A stretch of DNA of 64,000 nucleotides from Rhizobium sp. C4 (GCF_021026315.1 NZ_JAJNCX010000003.1:124001-188000); one strand, 5' to 3'; positions 16,632-26,813 are shown, numbered from the stretch's first letter. Program-made: numbers and translations. Notes: generated by a model not told the origin, from the sequence alone.

Positions 16632-16652
16632 TGGGGGCTGATGTAGGAAATC

Positions 16653-18113
16653 ATGGGGCTTTCATCCGCACTTAACACGGCATCGAGCATCTTCTCGAAC
16701 ACGTCCGCCCAGATGGCGGTCGTGTCGAAGAACATCTCGAACTCCGGTAATGCGGATTATTCGCGCCGCGATTCCACGCTCACCACTTCGGTCAACGGAT
16801 CGAAGCTGAACCCGACAGCGCGTTCTGAAGACGCGCTGCTTCAACGTCACAACCTGACGGCCACCTCAGCGCTCAGTGCCCAGAATGTTGTTACCGGCGC
16901 GCTTGACCAGTTGCAGGGCGCCATGGGCGGCAATGGTTATGCCACGTCGCCCTCCACCTTCATCTCCAAGCTCGAGAGCAGTCTGCAGTCTTTTGCGGCC
17001 TCGCCGGGCAACACGACGCTGGCGCAGTCGGTCGTTTCCGACGCCAAGGATGTCGCCAATTCGCTGAGCCAGGCCTCCGCTGCCGTTCAGACGCTGAGGC
17101 GCGAGTCGGACGAGAATATCTCTCAGCAGGTGTCGACGCTCCGCGATCTGCTCAACCAGTTCCAGACGGCCAATGATGCCGTCAAGACAGGCACGGCGTC
17201 CAATCGGGACGTCAACGACGAACTCGACAAGCGCGACCAGATTCTCGGCAAGATTTCCGAGATCGTCGGCGTCCAGACGGTCGTCCGCGACAACAAGGAC
17301 ATGGCGATCTACACCTCGGACGGCACGACGCTGTTCGAGGCAAAGCCGCGCGACATCCTGTTCGCCCCTCAGCCGGGCTATGACGCGACGACGACAGGCA
17401 ATGCGGTCTATATCGACGGCGTGCCGCTGAAGCCGGGCACGGGCGGCAATACGTCGGCCATGGGCTCGCTGCAGGCCAACCTGCAGATCCGCGATACGAT
17501 CGCACCGAAATTCCAGGCGCAGCTCGACGAGATCAGCCGCGGCCTCGTGACCCAGTTTTCCGAAAAGGACCAGTCGGGGGCGGGCCTGCCGAACCTTCCG
17601 GGTCTTTTCACATGGGCCGGCGGCACGGTTCCGGCATCCGGCACGGTTCAGGCCGGCATCTCGTCTTCCATCACCGTTAATGCAGCCATCGACGTGACCC
17701 AGGGTGGCAATGCAGCCTTGCTGCGCGACGGTGGTATCAACGGTGCGAGCTATGTGTCCAACACGACGGGTGCAGCCGGCTATGCGACGCTGCTGCAGGG
17801 CTATGTCTCGGGCCTGACGGCCAAGATTCCCTTTGATGGAACGACCGACCTCAATACCAGCCTGAGCGTGAGCGACTACGCCAGTTCCTCGATCGGCTGG
17901 CTGGAAGAATATCGCAGCCAGGCTTCGGATTCCAAGGACACCAAGAAGGCGGCCGCATCCACGGCCTCCCAGGCGCTTCTGAGCGTCACCGGCGTCAGCC
18001 TCGACGAAGAACTGTCCAAGCTGCTCGACCTCGAACAGTCCTACAAGGCCTCCACCAAGATCGTGTCGACGGTCAACGACATGCTTCAGGCCCTCATGGC
18101 GGCGGTGAGGTAA
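16653..18113 (+). CDS. flgK: Hook-filament junction protein FlgK (HAP1)
   Basis: A 486-residue hook-associated protein forming the first junction zone between hook and filament. The N-terminus MGLSSALNTASSIFSNTSAQ with VVSKNISNSGNADYSRRD is the FlgK signature. The C-terminus (SLDEELSKLLDLEQSYKASTKIVS) is the conserved D0 helix. The central region is Thr/Ala/Gly-rich and less conserved. It starts 21 bp after flgE and ends 6 bp before flgL. Confidence 0.95.
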   Translation: MGLSSALNTASSIFSNTSAQMAVVSKNISNSGNADYSRRDSTLTTSVNGSKLNPTARSEDALLQRHNLTATSALSAQNVVTGALDQLQGAMGGNGYATSPSTFISKLESSLQSFAASPGNTTLAQSVVSDAKDVANSLSQASAAVQTLRRESDENISQQVSTLRDLLNQFQTANDAVKTGTASNRDVNDELDKRDQILGKISEIVGVQTVVRDNKDMAIYTSDGTTLFEAKPRDILFAPQPGYDATTTGNAVYIDGVPLKPGTGGNTSAMGSLQANLQIRDTIAPKFQAQLDEISRGLVTQFSEKDQSGAGLPNLPGLFTWAGGTVPASGTVQAGISSSITVNAAIDVTQGGNAALLRDGGINGASYVSNTTGAAGYATLLQGYVSGLTAKIPFDGTTDLNTSLSVSDYASSSIGWLEEYRSQASDSKDTKKAAASTASQALLSVTGVSLDEELSKLLDLEQSYKASTKIVSTVNDMLQALMAAVR

Positions 18114-18119
18114 GGGCTG

Positions 18120-19181
18120 ATGCGAATTTCCTTCACCTCTAACCTGGCCATGCAGAACTCGATGCGGCAGACCGTGAGCGAGTCGCAGTCGCAGCTTCTG
18201 AAGGCGCAGACCGAGGTATCGACCGGCACTTTCGCAGACCAGGGCATTGCGCTGGGCTACCAGAGCGGACGAAGCGTCAACCTGACGGCGGAGAAAAGCC
18301 GGCTGAACTCGATCGTCGATTCCAACTCGATCGTTTCGCAGCGCCTTTCGGCCTCGCAATCGGCGCTGGGCAACATGTCGAGCGACATCCAGACGTCGAT
18401 GAATTCGCTGATCGCGCTTTCCGGCTCGGACGACAAGACGCTGCTCAACACCACGACGCAGTCGCTGCAGAGCCAGCTCGACGCGTTCATCTCCTCCGGC
18501 AACACGTCGGCCAACGGTGAATTTCTGTTCTCGGGCATCAACACGGCCAACCAGCCGCTGAAGACCTATGACACCGCCTCTGCTGCCAAGGCGAGCTTCA
18601 ATACGGCGCTCACGAACTACATGTCGGCCAACGGCATCGGCTCGATGTCGAACTTCACGGTCGCTCAGATGCAGGACTTCGTGGAGAACAATCTGGCGCC
18701 GATGTACACGGCCGGAAATGGCAGTGATGCCTGGAAAACCGACTGGTCAGCCGCGTCCGACACGAACATGACCTCACGGGTCAATACCGCTGAAACGGTC
18801 CAGAGCTCAACCAACGCCAACAACGACGGCTTCCGCAAGTTCGCTCTCGCGTCCGTATTGGGTGTGGAACTGCTGGGCTCGGATGTCACGTCGGATGTCC
18901 GACAATATATCAGCAAGACCGCGATCGGTTACATGGGCGAAGCGGTCGCCGGCGTGGACGCCCAGCGCTCGGCGCTCGGTCTCTCGGAAGCCCGCGTCAA
19001 GACGGCCAATGACACGATGACGGCTCAGGTGAACATCGTCGAAACGGCCTTCAACAATTTGAACGAGGTGGATGCTTACGAGGCCAGCACCAAGGTCAAT
19101 AATCTTCTCGCGCAGATGGAAGCCTCCTATCAGCTGACATCGCGCCTCCAGAAGCTCAGTCTCGCGAACTACCTCTCGTGA
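18120..19181 (+). CDS. flgL: Hook-filament junction protein FlgL (HAP3)
   Basis: A 353-residue second junction protein linking FlgK to the flagellin filament. It starts MRISFTSNLAMQNSMRQTVSE, has FLFSGINTANQPL in the middle (the FlgL FxFSG motif) and ends with the flagellin-like helix EVDAYEASTKVNNLLAQMEASYQLTSRLQ. The ATG lies 6 bp after the flgK stop, and AAGG in AGGTAAGG provides the ribosome site across the junction. Confidence 0.93.
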   Translation: MRISFTSNLAMQNSMRQTVSESQSQLLKAQTEVSTGTFADQGIALGYQSGRSVNLTAEKSRLNSIVDSNSIVSQRLSASQSALGNMSSDIQTSMNSLIALSGSDDKTLLNTTTQSLQSQLDAFISSGNTSANGEFLFSGINTANQPLKTYDTASAAKASFNTALTNYMSANGIGSMSNFTVAQMQDFVENNLAPMYTAGNGSDAWKTDWSAASDTNMTSRVNTAETVQSSTNANNDGFRKFALASVLGVELLGSDVTSDVRQYISKTAIGYMGEAVAGVDAQRSALGLSEARVKTANDTMTAQVNIVETAFNNLNEVDAYEASTKVNNLLAQMEASYQLTSRLQKLSLANYLS

Positions 19182-19195
19182 CGAAGGATATGTAA

Positions 19196-19543
19196 ATGTA
19201 CCAGTTTTCTTACGCAGAGGTCATGGAAGACGGCGTCGCCGACGCCAAGGAACGTGAACGTCAGGTGCTCGATCGTTCGATCGAACTGATGTCCGCCGCA
19301 GCCGCGCGCGGCCGCAATTCCAATGAGGCCGTCGAAGCCATCTATTATACGCGCATGCTCTGGATAAGGCTCACCGAAGACCTTTGCCTGCCGGATAACC
19401 AGCTCGAACCCGAGCTCAAAGCCAACCTCATCTCGATCGCCATCTGGATACTCAACGAGACAGAAAAGATCCGCAAACGCGAATCCGACAACTTCCAGGG
19501 CATCGTCGAAATTACAACCATCATCAGGGATGGACTGAAATGA
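19196..19543 (+). CDS. flaF: Flagellin synthesis regulator FlaF
   Basis: A 115-residue cytoplasmic protein of the FlaF family. In Caulobacter FlaF is required for flagellin synthesis and secretion and opposes FlbT. The recognisable start is [20 protein letters not shown]; the rest is helical with [15 protein letters not shown]-type segments. It starts 15 bp after flgL and overlaps flbT by four bases (ATGA), so FlaF and FlbT are produced together. Confidence 0.93.
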   Translation: MYQFSYAEVMEDGVADAKERERQVLDRSIELMSAAAARGRNSNEAVEAIYYTRMLWIRLTEDLCLPDNQLEPELKANLISIAIWILNETEKIRKRESDNFQGIVEITTIIRDGLK

Positions 19544-19995
19544 AAAGCACACTGCGAATATCTCTGAAATCCGGCGAAAGGATCTTCATCAATGGCGCAG
19601 TGCTGCGCGTCGATCGCAAGGTCGCACTCGAATTCCTGAACGACGTCACCTTCCTGCTGGAAAACCACGTTCTTCAGCCGGAGCAGGCGAACACGCCGCT
19701 CAAGCAGCTCTACTTCATCGCCCAGATGATGCTGATCAACCCGGAAGGCGCCCAGCAGTCGATGGTGATGTTCCGCAAGTCGATCACCATGCTGCTCTCC
19801 TGCTTCCAGAACGAGGAAGTACTGGCAGAGCTGAAGCGCATCGACGGCATGGTTTCGACGGGCCGCGCCTTTGATGCCCTGAAGGCAATCCGGTCGCTTT
19901 ATCCGATTGAGGAAAAGATCCTCAACGACGAGGAAATGACACCCGCAGCGGTCGAACAGATCCGCAAGGAGATTGCACCATGGTCAGCGCGGTAA
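19540..19995 (+). CDS. flbT: Flagellin mRNA translational repressor FlbT
   Basis: A 151-residue protein of the FlbT family. In Caulobacter FlbT binds the 5' leader of flagellin mRNA and promotes its decay until the hook is complete. Conserved parts are [19 protein letters not shown] and [21 protein letters not shown]. It overlaps flaF (4 bp) and flgD (16 bp). In this window the plausible targets are the hairpin leaders before the flagellin genes at 3768-3798, 4964-4994 and 7558-7582; that link is inferred. Confidence 0.93.
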   Translation: MKSTLRISLKSGERIFINGAVLRVDRKVALEFLNDVTFLLENHVLQPEQANTPLKQLYFIAQMMLINPEGAQQSMVMFRKSITMLLSCFQNEEVLAELKRIDGMVSTGRAFDALKAIRSLYPIEEKILNDEEMTPAAVEQIRKEIAPWSAR

Positions 19996-20444
19996 CAGCG
20001 GCACAGCAGGCAGCAACGGGCACCCAGGCCGCGGGCACGTCAGGCGCTTCTGCGGCCTCGGCTGCAAGCCTGAACTACAACAGCTTCCTCAAGCTGTTCA
20101 TGGCCGAACTGCAGAACCAGGACCCGACGAGTCCGATGGACACGACGCAGCAGATGTCGCAGCTCGCCTCGTTCTCGCAGGTCGAGCAGCAGGTCAAGAT
20201 GAACACGAACCTGTCGACGCTGATCTCGCAGAGCATGATCGGGCAGGCCGGCAACCTCATCGGCAAGACGGTGACCGATGCTGACGGAAATACCGGTATC
20301 GTCAAGAGCATCAACGTCGCGACCGACAGCTCGACGAGTGCGGTAACGCTGACGGCAACGCTCGATTCCGGGTCGAAGATGACCATCGGCAGCGGCGTGA
20401 CCATCACCGCACCTGCAACGACCAGCACGACGACGAGCAATTGA
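19980..20444 (+). CDS. flgD: Hook-capping protein FlgD (short form)
   Basis: A 154-residue scaffold that caps the growing hook. The signature [21 protein letters not shown] with [21 protein letters not shown]-type sequence is present at residues 35-80. At 154 residues it is shorter than the 230 of enteric FlgD and lacks most of the tudor/Fn3-like C-terminal part, as is usual in rhizobia. The ATG at 19980 overlaps flbT. It ends in a Thr/Ser-rich tail. Confidence 0.93.
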   Translation: MVSAVTAAQQAATGTQAAGTSGASAASAASLNYNSFLKLFMAELQNQDPTSPMDTTQQMSQLASFSQVEQQVKMNTNLSTLISQSMIGQAGNLIGKTVTDADGNTGIVKSINVATDSSTSAVTLTATLDSGSKMTIGSGVTITAPATTSTTTSN

Positions 20445-20451
20445 GCAGGCC

Positions 20452-20718
20452 ATGAATGAGGCGGATGCACTCGACATCGTCCAGGCCGCGATCTGGACGG
20501 TGATCGTCTCGGCGGGCCCCGCCGTTGGCGCGGCCATGGTCGTGGGCGTGGTCATCGCCCTCATTCAGGCGCTGACACAGGTTCAGGAAATGACCCTCAC
20601 CTTCGTTCCGAAGATCCTCGCCGTCATGGCGACCGTTGCGCTCTCGGCGCCCTTCATCGGCGCGCAGATTTCGATCTTCACCAACATGATCTTCTCGCGC
20701 ATTCAGTCCGGTTTCTGA
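20452..20718 (+). CDS. fliQ: Flagellar export gate protein FliQ
   Basis: An 88-residue small subunit of the type III export gate with two membrane segments (IWTVIVSAGPAVGAAMVVGVVIALIQA and LAVMATVALSAPFIGAQISIF). The typical TQVQEMTLTFVPKI loop lies between them. Normal length. It starts 7 bp after flgD and is followed by a 107-bp gap before flhA. Confidence 0.95.
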   Translation: MNEADALDIVQAAIWTVIVSAGPAVGAAMVVGVVIALIQALTQVQEMTLTFVPKILAVMATVALSAPFIGAQISIFTNMIFSRIQSGF

Positions 20719-20825
20719 CCGGGGCAGGGGCTCGTGCACCCCTCGCGCAAGCTTCATTGCCTATTCCTCGTCTCATGACGCGCATTGGCGCGGCTTTTAT
20801 CTCATGATGAGACGGACGAAAAAGC
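20719..20825. other. fliQ-flhA gap with small palindrome
   Basis: A 107-bp non-coding spacer. It contains TCTCATGATGAGA (20800-20812), a palindrome around a central G that ends 13 bp before the flhA start. An earlier GTCTCATGA at 20770-20778 repeats half of it. It may be a regulator site for flhA; no convincing terminator is visible. Confidence 0.35.
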
Positions 20826-22913
20826 ATGGCAGTGACGACATCAGTTCCCACGCCCAAGGCGGGACCCAATCTCAGCGATGTCGGCTTCGCCGTCGGTATC
20901 GTCGCGATGCTCTCGATCCTGTTCCTGCCGATCCCGGCATTCATGATCGATATCGGCCTTGCCTTCTCCATGGCGCTTGCGGTCCTGATTCTCATGGTCT
21001 CGCTGTGGATCCAGAAGCCGCTCGAATTCTCGTCCTTCCCGACCATCCTGCTTATTGCGACGATGACGCGCCTGTCGCTCAACATCGCAACGACGCGCCT
21101 CATCCTGGCGCATGGCAATGAGGGCGAGCACGCGGCCGGCGGGGTGATTGCCGGTTTCGCGCAGATCGTCATGTCCGGCGACTTCGTGATCGGGGTCATC
21201 GTCTTCCTGATCCTCATCGTCATCAACTTCATCGTTATCACCAAGGGTGCGACGCGTATCGCTGAAGTCGGTGCGCGCTTCACCCTCGACGCCATCCCCG
21301 GCAAGCAGATGTCGATCGACGCCGACCTTGCCGCCGGCATCATCGACGAGAAGGAAGCGCAGAGCCGTCGTCGCGAGCTGGAGCAGGAAAGCTCCTTCTT
21401 CGGCGCGATGGACGGTGCGTCCAAGTTCGTCCGTGGCGACGCGGTCGCCGGTCTGCTGATCACCGCGATCAACGTCTTCGGCGGCATCATCATCGGCTAT
21501 TTCCGCCATGGCATGCCGCTCGGCCAGGCCGCCGACGTCTACGTCAAGCTCTCGGTGGGCGACGGCCTGGTGGCGCAGATCCCCGCGCTCGTCGTTTCGC
21601 TCGCCGCCGGCATGCTCGTATCGCGCGGCGGCAACCTCGGCTCGACCGACAAGGCCGTCATCAGCCAGTTGAGCGGCTATCCCCGGGCGCTTTCGGTGGC
21701 GGCCGGCATGATGGCCTTGCTGGCCTTGATGCCCGGCTTGCCTTTCCTCCCCTTCGCAGTGCTCTCCGGCGCCATGGCATTCGGCAGCTGGTTCATCCCG
21801 CGCCAGATCGAGGCGGAGAACCGCTCCCGCCGCGAGGTTGAGGAAAAGAAGGCCCGGCAGGTCAAGGAAAACGAGAGCGACTCGGTCAAGAACGTTCTCA
21901 AGACCGCCGAAATCGAACTTCTTCTCGGCAAGCAGATTTCGACGCGCCTCCTCGGCGCGCATCAGGAACTGGCGTTCCGTGTCGGCAAGATGCGCAAGAA
22001 ATTCGCCAGCCAGTACGGTTTCGTCGTTCCCGAAATCAAGGTCAGCGACGATATCGCCATTCCGGACAAGAACTACCAGATCCGCATCCACGGCACGACG
22101 GTCGCCTCGAATTCGCTGCGTGTCGGCGAAGTTCTCGTCATCACCGGCGGCGGCCGCAAGCCGTCGATCCCGGGCGACGATATCCGCGAGCCCGCCTTCG
22201 GCATGCCTGCGGTCTCGATCCTAGAAACCTTCATGGAAGAGCTGAAACGCGAAGGCTTCCACCCGATCGACAACGTCTCGGTCGTGCTGACGCACCTGAG
22301 CGAAGTGATCCGCAACAACCTGCCGCAGCTCCTGTCCTACAAGGACGTGAAGATCCTGATCGATCGCCTCGACCCGGAGTACAAGAAGCTGGCGGACGAG
22401 ATCTGCACCTCGCACATGTCCTATTCCGGCCTGCAGGCGGTGCTGAAGCTGCTGCTTGCCGAGCGCGTCTCGATCCGCAACCTGCACCTGATCCTCGAAG
22501 CCGTGGCCGAGCTTGCCCCGCATGTGCGCAAGACCGAGCAGATCGTCGAGCATGTGCGCGTGCGCATGGCGCAGCAGCTTTGCGGCGATCTGGCCGACAA
22601 TGGCGTCCTGCGCGTGCTCCGCCTCGGCAACAAATGGGACCTCGTGTTCCATCAGGCGCTCAAGCGCGACCCTAAGGGCGAGGTTGTCGAATTCGACATC
22701 GACCCGCGCCAGCTGGAAGAATTCTCGGAACAGGCCTCGCAGGTCGTGCGCGAATATCTGGACCGCGGCATGCCCTTCGTTCTCGTCACCTCGCCGGAAA
22801 CGCGCTCCTATGTCCGCATGATCATCGAGCGGCTGTTCGCGACCCTGCCGGTGCTCTCGCATGTGGAACTGGCCAAGGGCATCGAGATCAAGATCCTGGG
22901 CTCGATTTCATGA
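20826..22913 (+). CDS. flhA: Flagellar export gate protein FlhA
   Basis: A 695-residue largest subunit of the flagellar export gate. The N-terminal half contains about eight membrane segments with the conserved [29 protein letters not shown] region. The C-terminal cytoplasmic ring domain starts near residue 360 ([19 protein letters not shown]) and ends [12 protein letters not shown]. Normal length for the family. It overlaps fliR by four bases. Confidence 0.97.
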   Translation: MAVTTSVPTPKAGPNLSDVGFAVGIVAMLSILFLPIPAFMIDIGLAFSMALAVLILMVSLWIQKPLEFSSFPTILLIATMTRLSLNIATTRLILAHGNEGEHAAGGVIAGFAQIVMSGDFVIGVIVFLILIVINFIVITKGATRIAEVGARFTLDAIPGKQMSIDADLAAGIIDEKEAQSRRRELEQESSFFGAMDGASKFVRGDAVAGLLITAINVFGGIIIGYFRHGMPLGQAADVYVKLSVGDGLVAQIPALVVSLAAGMLVSRGGNLGSTDKAVISQLSGYPRALSVAAGMMALLALMPGLPFLPFAVLSGAMAFGSWFIPRQIEAENRSRREVEEKKARQVKENESDSVKNVLKTAEIELLLGKQISTRLLGAHQELAFRVGKMRKKFASQYGFVVPEIKVSDDIAIPDKNYQIRIHGTTVASNSLRVGEVLVITGGGRKPSIPGDDIREPAFGMPAVSILETFMEELKREGFHPIDNVSVVLTHLSEVIRNNLPQLLSYKDVKILIDRLDPEYKKLADEICTSHMSYSGLQAVLKLLLAERVSIRNLHLILEAVAELAPHVRKTEQIVEHVRVRMAQQLCGDLADNGVLRVLRLGNKWDLVFHQALKRDPKGEVVEFDIDPRQLEEFSEQASQVVREYLDRGMPFVLVTSPETRSYVRMIIERLFATLPVLSHVELAKGIEIKILGSIS

Positions 22914-23662
22914 TCAACGATCCGCAAGGAACAGTGCTTGCACTCTTTGCGGTCTTCTGTCGGGTGGGCGGCTGCTTTATGGTGCTGCCGGGATTTTCCA
23001 GCGCTCGTATCCCAGCCCAGCTTCGGCTGTTCGTGGCGTTGGGTGTCTCCATGGCGCTGACGCCGCTCCTTTGGAACACGGTCTATGCCGTCGCCACCAA
23101 ACCCGAGACGACCTATATCGCCACCGTCTTCATTGAGGGCATGATCGGCGTGGTCATCGGCATGGTCGCCCGTTTTTTCGTTCTGGGTCTGCAGTTTACC
23201 GGCACCGTCATGACCATGATGACGGGCTTCAACGCGCCGCCGGCCAACGACATCCTGGAAGACGGGACCGAAAACGAAATCACCATCATGATCAGCTTCG
23301 CAGGCCTGCTGCTCCTGTTCATGATGGATTTCCACCATGTCATCATTCACGCGCTTGCAGACTCCTATCGGACATTGCCGGTCGGCGGGGTTTTCGAAAG
23401 CCGCAAGGCGCTGGTGACGCTCACCAACACGCTGAGCTCCACCTTCATGATCATGCTGCGGCTGGCGAGCCCCTTCGTGCTCTACGGGCTTCTGTTCAAC
23501 GTGACCGTCGGTTTCATCAACAAGCTTGCGCCGCAGATGCCCGTCTATTTCGTGTCGCAGCCCTTCATCGTCTTCGGTGGTCTGATCCTGCTCTATTTCG
23601 GCATCGCGTCGCTCGTCCGGCTGTTTGCCGACGCCTTCGTTCCTCTCTTCTCAAGCGTGTGA
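22910..23662 (+). CDS. fliR: Flagellar export gate protein FliR
   Basis: A 250-residue multi-spanning gate subunit that packs with FliP and FliQ. Family features are [25 protein letters not shown], the charged-hydrophobic core [20 protein letters not shown], and [16 protein letters not shown]. The start overlaps the flhA stop (ATGA). The stop TGAGG also provides part of the ribosome site of the following small gene. Confidence 0.96.
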   Translation: MINDPQGTVLALFAVFCRVGGCFMVLPGFSSARIPAQLRLFVALGVSMALTPLLWNTVYAVATKPETTYIATVFIEGMIGVVIGMVARFFVLGLQFTGTVMTMMTGFNAPPANDILEDGTENEITIMISFAGLLLLFMMDFHHVIIHALADSYRTLPVGGVFESRKALVTLTNTLSSTFMIMLRLASPFVLYGLLFNVTVGFINKLAPQMPVYFVSQPFIVFGGLILLYFGIASLVRLFADAFVPLFSSV

Positions 23663-23669
23663 GGCAAAC

Positions 23670-24089
23670 ATGGCGGACAAGGGCAGGGCAGCCAAACTGA
23701 AACGCCTCGTCGCCGTCCAGCGGCACATGGAACGCATCGCCGAGCTTGAGCTTGCTGAAACCACGCAGCGGCGGCAGGAGCTCTCCGAGCGGATGGACGA
23801 GGCCATTGAAGCGATCGGCTCCTTCAATCCGATCCATGCCGGCATGAAGTCGCAATATGCCGCACAGTACGGCCGCCTCTCCGGTGAAGACCAGCGCCTC
23901 GATGATCTCCAGGACAGCCAAGAAAAGCAGATCCTGAAGGAAAAGGCGAAAGGCGACCGGCTGGAGGAAAACTGGAAGGATGCCCGCTCGGCTGAGGATC
24001 GTGAGAAGGAAGACAATGCCGTCATCGATCTGATCGAGATGCGGCTTTCCATGCCCGCGCCAGCCTCCAGCAAGCTTGGCGGAGAATAA
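23670..24089 (+). CDS. FliJ-like helical flagellar protein (inferred)
   Basis: A 139-residue, almost entirely helical and charged cytoplasmic protein (KRLVAVQRHMERIAELELAETTQRRQELSERM). Size, composition and position after fliR fit FliJ, the coiled-coil stalk of the export ATPase that escorts chaperones, but sequence conservation in FliJ is too low to prove it by eye. The ATG at 23670, with GAGG at 23661-23664, is preferred over the in-frame start at 23625 inside fliR. Confidence 0.5.
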   Translation: MADKGRAAKLKRLVAVQRHMERIAELELAETTQRRQELSERMDEAIEAIGSFNPIHAGMKSQYAAQYGRLSGEDQRLDDLQDSQEKQILKEKAKGDRLEENWKDARSAEDREKEDNAVIDLIEMRLSMPAPASSKLGGE

Positions 24090-24157
24090 TAGCGTCGCAA
24101 GATTATTTTGCGCCGGCGCGTCGCTTGCGACGGCTTCGAAATGAACGCGAGGCAATC

Positions 24158-24742
24158 ATGGCAATTTCTCCCCCCAGCGATATCGTGATGGACGTCGTCA
24201 ACGCGGCTGACCCGACGCGCGTGCAAGAGGCGCAAGAGAAGCTGCGGACACAGACGGCAACGCTCGCCGCCGCGCGGCTCACGCGACAGGATCAGGGTTT
24301 CGCCACCGATGTCGCAAGTCTCGACCGCGCTGTCGGCATGCGCCTTGACCGGACGAATGCGCCGCACACGGCGACAAATGTCACCTCCAGCGAGGCGCAG
24401 ACGCCGGAGACCTACCGCAAGTTCGAAGCCATGGTGCTGCAGAACTTCCTCAAATACATGATGCCGAACGACAGCGAAGACGTTTACGGCAAGGGCATGG
24501 CCGGCGACATCTGGAAGAGCATGTCGGCCGAGCAGATCGCCAACTCGATCGCCAAGCGCGGCGGCATCGGCATTGCCGACCACATGATGCGCGGCGGCAT
24601 CTACGATGAAGGCCTCAAGCCGAAGGATCACGCGGCGGAAAGCGGGCGCATCAACAATGTCGCATCGATCATCGCCGCCCAGCAGCAGCGGGTCGGCATG
24701 GCCGATCTTCTGCCCGGCACTGACACCAAGACCAAGGGTTGA
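24158..24742 (+). CDS. flgJ: Flagellar rod-binding protein, FlgJ N-terminal type
   Basis: A 194-residue single-domain protein with the rod-binding domain at about residues 88-150 (TYRKFEAMVLQNFLKYMMP, YGKGMAGDIWKSMSAEQIANSIAKRGGIGIAD). It acts as the scaffold for rod assembly. The muramidase domain of enteric FlgJ is absent, so a separate enzyme is needed; the transglycosylase at 13678-14274 is the likely one. The ATG at 24158 has GCGAGG upstream. Confidence 0.85.
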   Translation: MAISPPSDIVMDVVNAADPTRVQEAQEKLRTQTATLAAARLTRQDQGFATDVASLDRAVGMRLDRTNAPHTATNVTSSEAQTPETYRKFEAMVLQNFLKYMMPNDSEDVYGKGMAGDIWKSMSAEQIANSIAKRGGIGIADHMMRGGIYDEGLKPKDHAAESGRINNVASIIAAQQQRVGMADLLPGTDTKTKG

Positions 24743-24747
24743 ACGCT

Positions 24748-25122
24748 ATGAACATGTTGGAAGCAACGCCGGGTGATACGCGCATCACCAATGTTCTGGG
24801 TCGTCTCGAACTCATCATCGACAACGAGAACAACAGGCTCGGCGCCGATCCGGAATTCGACATCAAGGCGTCGAATGCGCAGAAGAGCCGTTGCCTATAC
24901 GAACTGACGATGCTGTTCCGCGATACGAAGCCTGAATTCGTTCCGCCGACCTTCGCCACCCAGATGCGTGTCCTCAAGGCCAAGCTGAACGCCAACGCGC
25001 GCAAGGTCCAGGCTCATATGGAGGCTGTCCGCGCCGTTGCGGAGATCCTCAAGGGGGCCGCCCGCGACGCCGAGAACGACGGCACCTATCAGCAGGAACA
25101 CTTCCAGTATAGCGAGTTCTGA
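24748..25122 (+). CDS. FlgN-like export chaperone (inferred)
   Basis: A 124-residue soluble helical protein (RITNVLGRLELIIDNENNRLG ... ATQMRVLKAKLNANARKVQAHMEAV). Alternating long helices and size fit FlgN-type chaperones, which bind the junction proteins FlgK and FlgL before export. The start is ATG 24748; a TTG three codons earlier overlaps the flgJ stop. The next gene follows after 8 bp. The chaperone role is inferred from shape and location. Confidence 0.5.
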   Translation: MNMLEATPGDTRITNVLGRLELIIDNENNRLGADPEFDIKASNAQKSRCLYELTMLFRDTKPEFVPPTFATQMRVLKAKLNANARKVQAHMEAVRAVAEILKGAARDAENDGTYQQEHFQYSEF

Positions 25123-25130
25123 AACCGGCC

Positions 25131-25688
25131 ATGCTCAAGCTCGTCATCTCCGGGGTATGGGTTGCGATCGTCGCTTTGATCGCGACCTATTTTTCCGTGC
25201 AGATGGCGCTTGCACCCAAGGTCGATGAGGCGGCTGCCGCCCGCAAGGCGGCCGAGGAGACGGTTCGCGGCGAATTGACCAGTCTGCCGGTCATCGAGGA
25301 CGGCGCGGTCAAGGGCTATTTCCTGACGCGCCTGTCCTATGTGGTCGACAAGGTGAAGGTGACGACGATCCATGTTCCGCTGGATGTCCTGATCACCGAC
25401 GAGCTGTACACCTCGCTTGTCGGCGACCGGATGATCAATCTGGAACAGCGAAGCAGCTTCGACGTCGCGGCCTTCCGCCAGATGATCAAGGAGGCCGTGA
25501 ACAAGCGGCTCGGCCAGGAAGTTGTCTACGACGTCCTCATCGAGCAGATCGACTATCTCTCCAAGGAAGACCTTCGCGCCAGCATGGCGCAGAAGAAGGG
25601 GACGATCCAGAGCGGTGAATCCATCGTGAAGGGCGAGACGCCCAAGGATGGCACACACGAGGAGAAACCTGCCGCCGAAGGGCATTAA
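25131..25688 (+). CDS. FliL-like membrane protein at the end of the flagellar island
   Basis: A 185-residue protein with one N-terminal membrane segment (LVISGVWVAIVALIATYFSV) and a periplasmic domain (TTIHVPLDVLITDELYTSLVG, FDVAAFRQMIKEAVNKRLGQEVVYDVLIEQIDYL). That layout and the pattern of the domain resemble FliL, although it is not the fliL gene proper (2218). It may be a second FliL-type or a stator-associated protein. It is the last gene of the island; the tail KDGTHEEKPAAEGH is charged. Confidence 0.55.
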   Translation: MLKLVISGVWVAIVALIATYFSVQMALAPKVDEAAAARKAAEETVRGELTSLPVIEDGAVKGYFLTRLSYVVDKVKVTTIHVPLDVLITDELYTSLVGDRMINLEQRSSFDVAAFRQMIKEAVNKRLGQEVVYDVLIEQIDYLSKEDLRASMAQKKGTIQSGESIVKGETPKDGTHEEKPAAEGH

Positions 25689-26000
25689 CGATTTGGTAAA
25701 CCTCCTTCGAAATGTCAAACTGGATAATGAATGCTTAAAATCAATTAGGTCATTGATTTAACAAAGTAAAATACGGGCTATGTTATCCCTTCCCATGCCC
25801 TTTTGGCCTACCTCTTAATAAAAGGTAAATGGAAAGCCCCGGAATTGACGATACCCGTTAGCAAGGTCTTTAGGGGATTTGACTAGCGTCACCTCACCGC
25901 AAAATGTGGTTGAGGCAAGTTTCATGCGTAATGTGTCCGTTCCGAGTTCTCAGGGCTGCGTACCCCGTACCTGTCGCTCCCCAAATGGGGAGGCGCGCTC
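25689..26000. other. 312-bp AT-rich gap after the flagellar island
   Basis: No gene is seen. It contains AT-rich sequence with GTTAAC-like elements (ATTAACGATTTGGTAAAC at the start, ATTTAACAAAGTAAA near 25755), no clear intrinsic terminator, and a ribosome site GGGGAGG at 25987-25993 for the next gene. It presumably includes the promoter of the WecG-type gene. Confidence 0.6.
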
Positions 26001-26813
26001 GTGAACCACATATCTCACCTGAAGTCGGCCGCCGTCAGCCGTCGGGCGATCCTTGGCCTTGATGTGTCCTGCTTCACCTATGCAGAGGCGCTTGCTTTCG
26101 CCAACCAGATGGCGTGCCTGCCCCTGGGGCAGACCGTGATATCCTTCCTCAATGCCAACAACGCCAACATCATGTATGCCGACGCGGAATACCGTGAGGT
26201 TCTTGCCAGGCAGATGATCCTGCCCGACGGCGTCGGCGTCGATATTGCGGCGACCGTTGTCTATGGCGACAAATTCCCGGCAAACCTCAACGGCACGGAT
26301 TTCGTGCCGGCTCTGCTGACCTACATGGATCGCCCCAAGCGCATCGGTCTCATTGGCGGCCTTGGCGACGTAGCTGAAAAGGCGGCGATGAACTTCAAGC
26401 GACACGCGCCCTGGCATGAGTTTGTCGTCGTTTCGGACGGCTATTTCGATGATGCGGATTCGGTGGCGGTGGCGGAGCGTGTCGAAGCGCTCAAGCTGGA
26501 CATTCTGCTGGTCGGTCTTGGCAGCCCGAAGCAGGAGAAGTGGGTCGACAACTACATCCGGCCCGAACATGCGAGGCTTGTCCTGTGTGTCGGCGCGCTG
26601 TTTGATTTCGTCGGCAAGGCCGTGCCGCGCGCTCCGCGCGTCGTCCGGCGGCTGCGCTTGGAATGGATATTCAGGCTGCTGATCGAGCCGAAGCGGCTTT
26701 GGCGCCGCTATATCATCGGCAATCCGCTTTTCATCGCCCGCACGTTGCGCCAGGCGTTCGTCGTGCGGGTTCTGGGACGCCCCTATCTCCACGGCGAGAA
26801 CCTCACCGTCTGA
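26001..26813 (+). CDS. WecG/TagA/CpsF family glycosyltransferase
   Basis: A 270-residue membrane-associated glycosyltransferase (GT26 family) that adds a sugar to a lipid-linked precursor of a surface polysaccharide. The signature elements are FLNANNANIMYADAE, ILPDGVGVDIA, the LNGTDFVPAL motif and GLGSPKQEKWVDNY. The C-terminus is arginine-rich (RRLRLEWIFRLLIEPKRLWRRY), typical for membrane attachment. The start is GTG 26001 with GGGGAGG. The only neighbour in the same direction is the PCP-like gene 91 bp downstream, so the pair may serve an unidentified polysaccharide. Confidence 0.9.
   Translation: MNHISHLKSAAVSRRAILGLDVSCFTYAEALAFANQMACLPLGQTVISFLNANNANIMYADAEYREVLARQMILPDGVGVDIAATVVYGDKFPANLNGTDFVPALLTYMDRPKRIGLIGGLGDVAEKAAMNFKRHAPWHEFVVVSDGYFDDADSVAVAERVEALKLDILLVGLGSPKQEKWVDNYIRPEHARLVLCVGALFDFVGKAVPRAPRVVRRLRLEWIFRLLIEPKRLWRRYIIGNPLFIARTLRQAFVVRVLGRPYLHGENLTV

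Noticed and set aside
16866-18359. 497-codon minus-strand frame opposite flgK
   Set aside because: Antisense shadow of FlgK with arginine-rich composition typical of such shadows.
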